From: Siphonodentalium dalli
Taxonomy: Eukaryota; Mollusca; Scaphopoda; Gadilida; Siphonodentaliidae
Length of the DNA stretch: 64,000 nt
Assembly (NCBI GenBank): GCA_032622095.1
Contig: CP136064.1
Location: 47,565,573-47,629,572 of the forward strand
Direction: 5' to 3'
Below are positions 11,531-19,972 of the stretch, piece by piece; positions within the stretch are counted from its first letter, which is position 1; every line of letters begins with the position of its first letter. The position numbers were made by a program, and so were the translations under genes. A model generated the notes under the pieces. It was given only the letters and a program-made list of their open reading frames with translations, searched no databases and was not told the DNA's origin.

Positions 11531-11782
11531 TAATTTTGTGTTCCCTCCGTGACGTCATGTCACGTGCTACACGTGACTCCTCCAGTAGCCATGTGCGCGC
11601 AGTGCAAAATGAAAACAAATCTTCGGCGACTGTTTCGTTCCCAAGATATAAAAAATAATTGCAGGATATTTTGACCGGATTTTTTGCGGATTTGTGTTAA
11701 GGGGACTTAGATACACACGGGATGATATGTCAATACTCAAATTAGGTTACAGTTCAGCTGGACTTTAATGTTTTTTTTTAGT

Positions 11783-12035
11783 TAAATTGAGCAAGGAATT
11801 CAATCTATATTTTTATTTTAAGTGTGAATTTTATTCGAAAAAGTGCCATAACTCTGTTTAAAAAAATATTTGAACTTGGTTTGTGTTTTGGACTGAGAAA
11901 CTCATATACAAAATTTGGTTCCGATTGGATAGAAAATGTTTGAGTTATCTCACCATGTGTAAAGTGACTAAGGACGAACAGACAGACGGACGAACAACCA
12001 GTGGTCAATCCGGACGTCGACGCTATGGTACACAC
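11783..12035 (+). mobile_element. F3-type tandem-unit element, one unit
   Basis: Begins AATTGAGCAAGGAATTCAAT, has one 'GCCATAACTCTG...GGTTCCGATTGGATAG' unit, then an ACAGACAGACGGACGAAC run, and ends TCAATCCGGACGTCGACG...GGTACACAC. The same order is seen at 44098-44560 and, with more units, at about 46560-48410; the 5' end alone recurs near 34119. Confidence 0.6.
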
Positions 12036-12303
12036 TAAAAGTAAAATCCAAGATGGGCATTGGCGGCCATGTTTTTAACGTCATGCAGAGTTTAAAATCC
12101 AAGATGGCTGCTGGTACGTGGCCATGTTTTTTTTAACGAAGTTAGAAAAAAATTGATGGCATCCCAAAGATCCATATGACGTTTTGTGAAAATCGAATGA
12201 GACATGTGGCCTGTGGGGTGTGGTGAAGGACATTGTTGAATGACATACACATGCAGACGGACATACAATGGATGCAAGCATATGGTAATAGCTCAAACTT
12301 ACG
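12036..12303 (+). repeat. F1-type repeat, two cores, interrupted 3' end
   Basis: Two AAAATCCAAGATGG cores (about 12045 and 12093) are followed by the F1 body (ATCCATATGACGTTTTGTG) and the start of the terminal hairpin (TAATAGCTCAAACTTAC). The other half of that hairpin may be the AAAGTTGAGGTAATA at about 13276, on the far side of the palindrome array. Confidence 0.55.
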
Positions 12304-12353
12304 GGGCGCTGTAATTTTATTTATTACCTAGTTTATTATCAATAATTCATTTT

Positions 12354-13229
12354 GTGATATCACAAAATGAAAATATGATATCACAAAATCGAATATATGA
12401 TATTTGTAAGAATTTAGTGATATCACATATTAGATTTTATGATATATATTCATTTTGTGATATCACTTATTTGAATTTGGGATATCATATATTCAGTTTG
12501 TGTATCAATAATTTGGATGACAAGACTATTTATTGATATCACTAAATGCATTTAGTGATATCATAAAAATTTATTGATATCATAAAATCGAATTATTGAT
12601 ATCACTAAATGCTTTCTATTTAGTTATATCATATATTAATTTTGTGCTATCAATACTAGTTATTTTATGAAATCACATATTCAATTTTATGATATCACTA
12701 ACTTTGGGCACAAATTTAATGATATCAATAATTCATTTTATGATATCACCAAATGAATAATTGATATCACAAAATCGAATATATGATATCATTAAATATT
12801 TTATATCACAAAATGATTTTAAGATATCACTAATTCCAATTTGTGATATCATAAATTAATTTTTGGATATCACAAAATCGAATTATTGATATCACAAAAT
12901 AGTAAGTAATTAGTTATATCATTAATTGGATTTTGCGATATCATAAAATGTTGGGCATTAGTAATATCCAAAAAAATATTTTAAGATGTCACAAAATGGA
13001 ATTAGTGATATAATAAATTCAGTTTGTGATATCTCAAAATAAGTAAGCATTTAGTGATATCGATAATTTGATTTAATGACATCACAAAATGATGCAGGAA
13101 TACTATCACAAAATGAATTTATGACAGCACAAAATTTAATTATTGAGATCACTAAATGCTTACTAATTTGCGATATCAATAATTTGATTTTGTTATATCA
13201 AAATATGAATTATTGATATCACAAAATTG
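12354..13229. repeat. iterated-palindrome array, TGATATCA type
   Basis: Dozens of TGATATCA/GATATC palindromes are separated by AT-rich spacers such as CAAAATCGAATTAT. Successive GATATC centres measured at the left end lie at 12356, 12377, 12399, 12419, 12441, 12459 and 12481, so spacing is 18-22 bp, about two helical turns. The array is bounded by TTTATTACC on the left and GGTAATAAA on the right. It contains no coding sequence. Confidence 0.8.
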
Positions 13230-13627
13230 GTAATAAATAGCGGAACGGCATCACATATAAACTTGACTTCCGCAAAGTTGAGGTAATAACTGAGGCCATT
13301 CTCTAAAACACACAAAGTAGAAACACGTATAAGCTTTCCCATTCTGCTGGGTTGCACAAGGTTTGGTTGGTCCCCGCCCGACTGCAGGTCTCTGAAGCTA
13401 AATTAGTCATACAAATACCAAAAGTATACGTCTTATAATTTGTCACTTTTATTGTTATGACTACTGTTATGTCAGGGACCTGAGTATCAGCCATGATGAC
13501 ACTGCATCACCCTGCAATGTATCAATATGAAAACAACGCTCTCATCTTGAAGCATTTATCGGTCAACAACAGTTACTATTATTGCGTAGTCTTGAATAGT
13601 TAAATTAGTATTTTAATTAGTATACAC

Positions 13628-13744
13628 AGCTCTCGGCGAGAACTTTCCGATGAATGGCAACAAGCCATATTTCCGAATAAATCCTGAAAAATTACCCAAA
13701 ATTCTGCTGTGGTTAAGTTGTCAATTACTTTGAGCATTACAGTA
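13628..13744. mobile_element. half of foldback MITE FB1
   Basis: Only the right arm is present: CTTTCCGATGAATGGCAACA, AATTCTGCTGTGGTTAAG, and the end GAGCATTACAGTA. The left arm is missing. Full copies are at 26370-26556, 42172-42385 and 52241-52391. Confidence 0.7.
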
Positions 13745-14112
13745 CTTTTTCGGTTGCGTGAAATTGATAAGTTAGTATTCATGTGCTATGCCAACTGGAG
13801 GAATGTAGAACTCTACTAACATCACCGAAAATCTCAAGCAAATCGACATGACCACTCCATACAAAACATTGTCTGAACTTCGCTAAATTGTAAATATTTA
13901 CTACTCGAATCGGGACGCTTTTATCAGCGATAAACTAACGAAAACAATTTCGCCATCGGCAGTCACTGCATTTAATTAATATATAAGAATGACGGTGTGT
14001 GTTGTCAATTTAAATATAATATTTGTAAAAATAACTTCTTTGAACAAGATTATTCTCCATTTCTATTTGATCACCCTACCGGAGTGTTTCACATCACTTT
14101 AATGCTTTGCAG

Positions 14113-15409
14113 GGCATTGGGAATAGAGAGCAAGCTGCTATCAGGTTATGCCAAAGGATACAGTTACAACCCGAACAAGCCTATTGTGTTGGGAGATGAC
14201 ACAAACCATGCCTGGAATGCTGTGCTGATTAATAATGACTGGAGATTCGTCGACTGCACTTGGGGTAGCGGCCATGTTGACAAGGATCATAAGTTCAACA
14301 AAAGATTTCAGGAAGGTTATTTCTTAACAGACCCAGAGCAATTCATAACATCTCACTTCCCATACTTTGGCAATGATGCACAAGAGAGCGCAAAATGGCA
14401 GCTTTTGGATACACCCTTCGATATTCAGGAGTTCTGTAAACTTTTAGATATAAAAGGTGAAGCAATCTCCCACAATGTTGAATTTGCTTCACATCCATAT
14501 CAGAATATTGACTTTGAACATTCAGTGGTGTTGAAAATTACTGCAGATGACATGACTAATATTAGTGCGAACCTAACTGATGATGCTGGTGGAGCGGTGA
14601 TTGGGTGCATTTGTGTCTGGCAGGAAGGAATAGGAGATTTTCGAATAAAAGTAATAACACCTTCAAGAAACCTGAAACATGGGAAACTGAACATTTTTGG
14701 TAACTTTAGTCATTCATCAACAGGTCAGCAGATAGCTGTGTACACAATTGAAACAAAGGGAGGCAGGCCATCCAATACGGATTTCTACCCAAACCATACA
14801 AACAAGTGGGGCCTATCTGGGGACGTCGTCAAGTTTGGTTTCTCTGAAACAGCTCTCGAGAGATGGCATACAGCAATAAGTGAGGGACAAGGCGAATTGA
14901 ACTTGCCAGTGGACAAAGATATTTCAGTATCCTTGACTTTGGAAGATCATAATGGAGGGAAAATACAGAATGGGACAATGTACAAAAACAGTGGAGGTCA
15001 GATGAATGTCAAGATATTGTGTCCAAAGAAAGGTTACTACAAACTCAATATTTTTATAAAAGATGTTGAGACATTTCACTATAAGGGAGCAATTCTTGTG
15101 GAGAACATATCAGTACCGCCCGCAGATATGCCACTATGCTTTCCATTGTTATATGGCGAGGTTCAGAATGACGGAGTGGAGTTACTGGAACCTCTCATGG
15201 GAAAACTCAGGAATGATCAGGAATACACCTTCAAGATAAAATCATCTGTAACCAAAAGAATAATGGTGGGAAAAAAGGTGTTTACCCCAGATAATAATGT
15301 GTTTGACTTTAAAGTGAGAACCCCCGCTCAAGGGGAGTCACTCTCGGTGTTTGGTTCAAAAGAATCATCAGGCTCTCTAGCGGGTTACTTCAAGTACATC
15401 TTGTGTTAA
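14113..15409 (+). CDS. KY-like protein, terminal exon (catalytic His and Asp)
   Basis: Acceptor CTTTGCAG then G|GCATTGGG restores frame from exon 3 (...LFGALCAALGIESK). Residues include GDDTNHAWNAVLI with His389 and WRFVDCTWGSG with Asp404. With Cys345 these give the Cys-His-Asp triad of the transglutaminase-like core. The remaining roughly 380 residues form the long C-terminal region of KY/hillarin proteins, with repeated 'VSLTLED...' and 'Y.LNIF.KD' segments. Stop TAA is at 15407-15409. The part from 14537 on lies in the first copy of the 1799-bp tandem duplication. Family membership is firm; retained catalysis is inferred from the triad. Confidence 0.9.
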
Positions 15410-15542
15410 AGTGACGTAAGACCTTCCCTTTATACCATTCTGATCAGAGCTGCCCTTTTTTGGATGAGGCCACATTTTATGTCAGATGATATCATTGACA
15501 GCTTCAATGTTCATATTGTCCATTTTCCAGTGGATAAATCAA

Positions 15543-15649
15543 TCCACAGGTCACCAGATAAAATATTTACCCCACCCCAATACTATTTAATCCTATAGGA
15601 TTAAGTATTATTGGGTGGGGTCAATTTTTGTTCTGGGGACCTGTGGATC
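15543..15649. repeat. hairpin in the KY/ZNF-A intergenic tail, copy 1
   Basis: CCACAGGTCACCAGATAAAA...CCCCACCCCAATACT pairs with AGTATTATTGGGTGGGG...GTTCTGGGGACCTGTGG. The outer arm recurs as a tight hairpin at 37511-37564, so this is a mobile foldback that sits between two convergent genes. Its second copy is at 17342-17448. Confidence 0.65.
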
Positions 15650-15725
15650 AATCTTGTCCTTTTGATTTGATTCCATTTACCTGGAATAATGGACAGTTTT
15701 CATGTAATATCCTATACTTGTTCTA

Positions 15726-15731
15726 AATAAA
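15726..15731 (+). promoter_or_regulatory. candidate poly(A) signal of the KY-like gene
   Basis: AATAAA lies 317 bp after the KY stop, following the hairpin at 15543-15649. The duplicate is at 17525-17530. Confidence 0.4.
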
Positions 15732-15817
15732 TGGAGTCTATCGCAGGACGAATGGTCTTATTTAATCCATTTAGGATATAGTTTCACTTATACATGAACA
15801 TAAATGCAGAAAATGGA

Positions 15818-15889
15818 TGCAAGTTGGTCTGACTTTTTTATGCGTGGAATGCCTTCGCGTTCCACACAAAATGTCAGACCAACTTGCAT
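15818..15889. repeat. hairpin in the convergent intergenic region, copy 1
   Basis: TGCAAGTTGGTCTGAC pairs with GTCAGACCAACTTGCA around an inner stem GTGGAA...TTCCAC. The second copy is at 17617-17688. Copy 2 has GACATTTTT where copy 1 has GACTTTTTT, which extends the pairing by one base. Confidence 0.65.
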
Positions 15890-16037
15890 ACATGCTCTAT
15901 GGAATGCAAGCAACTCAACATCCATTCTTACACAACTTATAGCCATCAAGAAACATCTCAATTAATCCCAAATGTATTTGTGTAAAACATTTTAAGAAAT
16001 ATCATCATTTAATTCTTCATGAACAAGTACTTTGATT

Positions 16038-16335
16038 TCACTCAGTAACTATTGACACTACTACAGCTGGATCCTCTTGGGGTATATAAACACCCTTGTG
16101 TGTTGTCTTGTAGTGAACAGTCAGGGTACCTTTGTAAACATAAGTCTTCCCACACAATAAACAGACATGAGGCCGCAATCCAGTGTGAACTTTTTGATGA
16201 GCGCGCAAGTTTTTCTGGGACTTGTAGGCGTTCCCACATGTAGGACATAGATAGTTGCGTTCACTCGAGTGTCTTGAGTTCATGTGGTCCTTCAACAAAC
16301 ACTGCTTCCTGAACTTCCATCCACATATCTCACAT
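16038..16335 (-). pseudogene. duplicated ZNF-A 3' fragment
   Basis: The last two complete fingers and the tail of ZNF-A (CPTCGNAYKS..., CLLCGKTYVYKGTLTVHYKT, ending VVSIVTE), plus part of the preceding finger. It is a copy of 17837-18134. At 16335 it runs directly into KY antisense sequence instead of the rest of the gene. The fused minus-strand frame 16493-16038 stays open by chance. It lies downstream of the functional ZNF-A terminal exon and is probably never used. Confidence 0.85.
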
Positions 16336-17208
16336 ATTACTGCAGATGACATGACTAATATTAGTGCGAACCTAACTGATGATGCTGGTGGAGCGGTGAT
16401 TGGGTGCATTTGTGTCTGGCAGGAAGGAATAGGAGATTTTCGAATAAAAGTAATAACACCTTCAAGAAACCTGAAACATGGGAAACTGAACATTTTTGGT
16501 AACTTTAGTCATTCATCAACAGGTCAGCAGATAGCTGTGTACACAATTGAAACAAAGGGAGGCAGGCCATCCAATACGGATTTCTACCCAAACCATACAA
16601 ACAAGTGGGGCCTATCTGGGGACGTCGTCAAGTTTGGTTTCTCTGAAACAGCTCTCGAGAGATGGCATACAGCAATAAGTGAGGGACAAGGCGAATTGAA
16701 CTTGCCAGTGGACAAAGATATTTCAGTATCCTTGACTTTGGAAGATCATAATGGAGGGAAAATACAGAATGGGACAATGTACAAAAACAGTGGAGGTCAG
16801 ATGAATGTCAAGATATTGTGTCCAAAGAAAGGTTACTACAAACTCAATATTTTTATAAAAGATGTTGAGACATTTCACTATAAGGGAGCAATTCTTGTGG
16901 AGAACATATCAGTTCCGCCCGCAGATATGCCACTATGCTTTCCATTGTTATATGGCGAGGTTCAGAATGACGGAGTGGAGTTACTGGAACCTCTCATGGG
17001 AAAACTCAGGAATGATCAGGAATACACCTTCAAGATAAAATCATCTGTAACCAAAAGAATAATGGTGGGGAAAAAGGTGTTTACCCCAGATAATAATGTG
17101 TTTGACTTTAAAGTGAGAACCCCCGCTCAAGGGGAGTCACTCTCGGTGTTTGGTTCAAAAGAATCATCAGGCTCTCTAGCGGGTTACTTCAAGTACATCT
17201 TGTGTTAA
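16336..17208 (+). pseudogene. duplicated KY 3' fragment
   Basis: Copy of 14537-15409, from ITADDMTNISANL to the stop codon, with no upstream KY exon attached. A 317-aa frame (16255-17208) is open because antisense ZNF-A sequence happens to read through in frame. The fragment lacks the catalytic core. Confidence 0.87.
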
Positions 17209-17341
17209 AGTGACGTAAGACCTTCCCTTTATACCATTCTGATCAGAGCTGCCCTTTTTTGGATGAGGCCACATTTTATGTCAGATGATATCATTGACAG
17301 CTTCAATGTTCATATTGTCCATTTTCCAGTGGATAAATCAA

Positions 17342-17448
17342 TCCACAGGTCACCAGATAAAATATTTACCCCACCCCAATACTATTTAATCCTATAGGAT
17401 TAAGTATTATTGGGTGGGGTCAATTTTTGTTCTGGGGACCTGTGGATC
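17342..17448. repeat. hairpin in the KY/ZNF-A intergenic tail, copy 2
   Basis: Duplicate of 15543-15649, carried in the second duplication copy and identical as far as I compared. Confidence 0.6.
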
Positions 17449-17559
17449 AATCTTGTCCTTTTGATTTGATTCCATTTACCTGGAATAATGGACAGTTTTC
17501 ATGTAATATCCTATACTTGTTCTAAATAAATGGAGTCTATCGCAGGACGAATGGTCTTA

Positions 17560-17565
17560 TTTAAT
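17560..17565 (-). promoter_or_regulatory. candidate poly(A) signal of ZNF-A
   Basis: TTTAAT on the plus strand is ATTAAA on the minus strand, 272 bp beyond the ZNF-A stop. A closer ATTAAA (17807-17812) lies only 25 bp after the stop. Choice between them is uncertain. Confidence 0.25.
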
Positions 17566-17616
17566 CCATTTAGGATATAGTTTCACTTATACATGAACAT
17601 AAATGCAGAAAATGGA

Positions 17617-17688
17617 TGCAAGTTGGTCTGACATTTTTATGCGTGGAATGCCTTCGCGTTCCACACAAAATGTCAGACCAACTTGCAT
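17617..17688. repeat. hairpin in the convergent intergenic region, copy 2
   Basis: Duplicate of 15818-15889, in the second duplication copy. The stem is one base pair longer here. Confidence 0.6.
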
Positions 17689-17836
17689 ACATGCTCTATG
17701 GAATGCAAGCAACTCAACATCCATTCTTACACAACTTATAGCCATCAAGAAACATCTCAATTAATCCCAAATGTATTTGTGTAAAACATTTTAAGAAATA
17801 TCATCATTTAATTCTTCATGAACAAGTACTTTGATT

Positions 17837-18197
17837 TCACTCAGTAACTATTGACACTACTACAGCTGGATCCTCTTGGGGTATATAAACACCCTTGTGT
17901 GTTGTCTTGTAGTGAACAGTCAGGGTACCTTTGTAAACATAAGTCTTCCCACACAATAAACAGACATGAGGCCGCAATCCAGTGTGAACTTTTTGATGAG
18001 CGCGCAAGTTTTTCTGGGACTTGTAGGCGTTCCCACATGTAGGACATAGATAGTTGCGTTCACTCGAGTGTCTTGAGTTCATGTGGTCCTTCAACAAACA
18101 CTGCTTCCTGAACTTCCATCCACATATCTCACATATGTATGGCTTCTCACCCGTGTGGACACGATGATGTTCCAGCATTGCAGCCTTAAGCAGATAC
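17837..18197 (-). CDS. C2H2 zinc-finger gene ZNF-A, terminal exon
   Basis: The minus-strand acceptor (GTCTACAG|GTATCTGC) opens this exon in phase 2. Joined to the donor at 26733 (CACAAAAG|GTAATT), it completes a finger: CDVCHKR + YLLKAAMLEHHRVH has Cys-x2-Cys-x12-His-x3-His spacing. Three more fingers follow (CEICGWKF..., CPTCGNAY..., CLLCGKTYVYKGTLTVHYKTTH), with TGEKPY-type linkers before the first, then a short tail and TGA at 17837-17839. It probably encodes a nuclear DNA-binding protein. The gene converges on the KY-like gene. Confidence 0.88.
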
Positions 18198-18282
18198 CTG
18201 TAGACAAAGAGATAGATATATTTAGTGCAATATTACTATATACCGGTATCTACAGGACATGGCAAACAAAACTGTAATTTAA

Positions 18283-18805
18283 AGGCACGGGCGGCGTTCA
18301 TTGCAGAAATATTCATATTTGTTCAAATCGCCATCGACGGAAGGAATATTAAAATATATATATAGATTTGTTCATATGCCAAACATAATCAGCATGTAAA
18401 TAGTATATTGTCGTCAAGACGTACGATGATGTATGTAAACAAGAACCTGCTTGTGTTACAGAAGTTTTGCTTCTGTTTACATAACACAGCGCAATTCTAT
18501 CGATTAATCACACACAAAATGATATAAACGCTCTTTATTATGTCCATACCCTGCCATATCAGGAAAACAGTAACAGATAACGCTCTTTATGTTTACCATA
18601 TCCGGATCTAAACAAAAACCAGGTTCTGTAATGTTTTTTGCTTTGTTTACATAACAAAGGAAAAACATTTGACAATAACATACTGTTTATGCCATATTTC
18701 TGATTGGTACAAGAACAAAGTTTGTCTATATTTTACTATTATTTCTGTTTATGACGGAGGTGAATATTTTAACAGCATACCCACCACCAACGCTGCCCGT
18801 ATCTT
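18283..18805. mobile_element. piggyBac-like MITE pB1, copy 1
   Basis: Element AGGCACGGGCGGCG...CGCTGCCCGTATCT is flanked on both sides by TTAA (18279-18282 and 18806-18809), the target duplication of piggyBac transposons. A homologous copy lies at 42957-43449, also between TTAA sites. The interior has CGCTCTTTAT and TGTTTACATAAC words and no transposase. Confidence 0.8.
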
Positions 18806-18920
18806 TAAGACTTATAAACAAGAAGTAAGCATTGGACATGGTGGGGTCGATTGTGGCTTAACAATTTCATGACGGGAGCAGCACTGGTGCATACTGCATC
18901 ATTAAAGACCCTGTGGAAGT

Positions 18921-18977
18921 GCATTCTCTTATATATGCGAGTCGACCATAGGCATCCTCACATATATAAGAGAATGC
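18921..18977. repeat. palindrome, family GCATTCTCTTATATATGCGAG
   Basis: GCATTCTCTTATATATGCGA pairs with TCACATATATAAGAGAATGC around a short centre. It is one of two adjacent palindromes; a remnant with its upstream flank lies at 35614-35700 in opposite orientation. Confidence 0.65.
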
Positions 18978-19012
18978 ATTGGCTTACAAAGTCAAGGTAA
19001 ATATTGTTAGGC

Positions 19013-19084
19013 CAATGTATTCTCCTATATATGCGAGGCTCCCTATGGGAGACTCGCATACATGTATATAAGAGAATGCATTGG
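19013..19084. repeat. second palindrome of the same family
   Basis: CAATGTATTCTCCTATATAT...GAGGCTCC / GGGAGACTCGCATAC...AAGAGAATGCATTG, with a CTATGG-containing centre. It lies 36 bp beyond the first. Confidence 0.6.
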
Positions 19085-19263
19085 GACAGAGTTTTAGCAA
19101 AATTTCAAGAAGCTCCAGTCATGGAAGGGTTAAAAAACCCCGTTCTTGAGTAGAATTCACAAACAACATTTGGTCAAAATCAAAGTTTGTTAGAATTATC
19201 ATGAAATAAATCACTCTATAAACAATCCAGGAGGCATAACTCCTGAAAACAATATGCGGGTAG

Positions 19264-19754
19264 GCAGGCCTGAGAATAATGTGCCTGTCATTTGCAAAAT
19301 GAGATCCCCAGAGGGTAAATTTAGTGACACTATCCTGCATAGCAGGCTAGCTATCCTGCATAGCAGGCTAGCATCACTAAATTCCACCTCTGGGAACATC
19401 ATTTTGCTTAAGCCTCATCTTCTCTGGAAAGTTTCTTTATTATCCAATTTCTATAGAAACTTCTTCACATTAATTATATTTCTTTTTTAGTTTAGTTTCT
19501 CTGTATCCCCTAATTGGAAGACGACAAATTGCATAATCGAGGTTCCCAATGGGTGTACATTACAATATTCACCATTTGGGAACTTAAATCTGAGTCTATG
19601 TCTCCCATAGCAGATGAGATCATGCAGAATAATGGTCCCTAGAGGGTGTATTTGGTGATGCTAGCCCACTGTGCGGGATATCATCACTAAATTCACCCTC
19701 TGGGGACCTCATTCTACAAATGACAAGCACACTATATATTAAAACTCAGGCTTG
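19264..19754. mobile_element. composite TIR element T1 (491 bp), copy 1
   Basis: The ends read AGGCCTGAG...GTGCCTGTCATTTGC on the left and ACAAATGACAAGCAC...CTCAGGCTTG on the right. Each end is itself a foldback built on the CCCAGAGGG(T)...TTTAGTGA...CTAGC core. The interior (TTTCTTTATTATCCAATTTC...CATTTGGGAACTT) matches the copy at 53788-54214. Confidence 0.7.
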
Positions 19755-19972
19755 CGGGCAGGTCTGATTTCCAACATCGAAGCTATTCATGAGCAGAAGC
19801 CATGATTCAAATTTTGTTTCAATTGGATTACATTTGTTAAAGATATCATACATCATGACACAACTCATCCACAAATAAATCTAACAAGTGATAGTAATGC
19901 TTATCTACATACTAACAAGATTTAAAGCCTATTTTTTCCACTTCTCTAATCAATTTACTCAAAGCCCTATTA

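Larger units (their letters stand above)
7372..14112 (+). other. KY-like intron 3 (6.7 kb)
   Basis: GT-AG intron filled with repeats: an F1-type repeat, a THAP gene remnant, a poly-G inverted pair, an F3-type element, an iterated-palindrome array and half of a foldback MITE, listed separately. I see no gene in 10101-11250 beyond a C-run and A+T-rich sequence. Confidence 0.7.
14537..16335. repeat. tandem duplication, copy 1 (1799 bp)
   Basis: Begins inside the KY terminal exon (ATTACTGCAGATGACATG) and ends inside a ZNF-A finger. The copy starting at 16336 matches with a constant offset of 1799 and no length change. I noticed only about three substitutions (near 15115, 15267 and 15836). The junction shares a 2-bp AT with both parent ends. 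Confidence 0.93.
16336..18134. repeat. tandem duplication, copy 2 (1799 bp)
   Basis: Second copy of 14537-16335. Its right end continues naturally into the rest of the ZNF-A exon (CATATCTCACATATGTATGG), which shows that the ancestral order was KY tail, 628-bp gap, ZNF-A tail. Confidence 0.93.

Noticed and set aside
16255-17208. A 317-aa gene on the plus strand
   Set aside because: It is the duplicated KY 3' fragment joined by chance to antisense zinc-finger sequence; no promoter or upstream exon.
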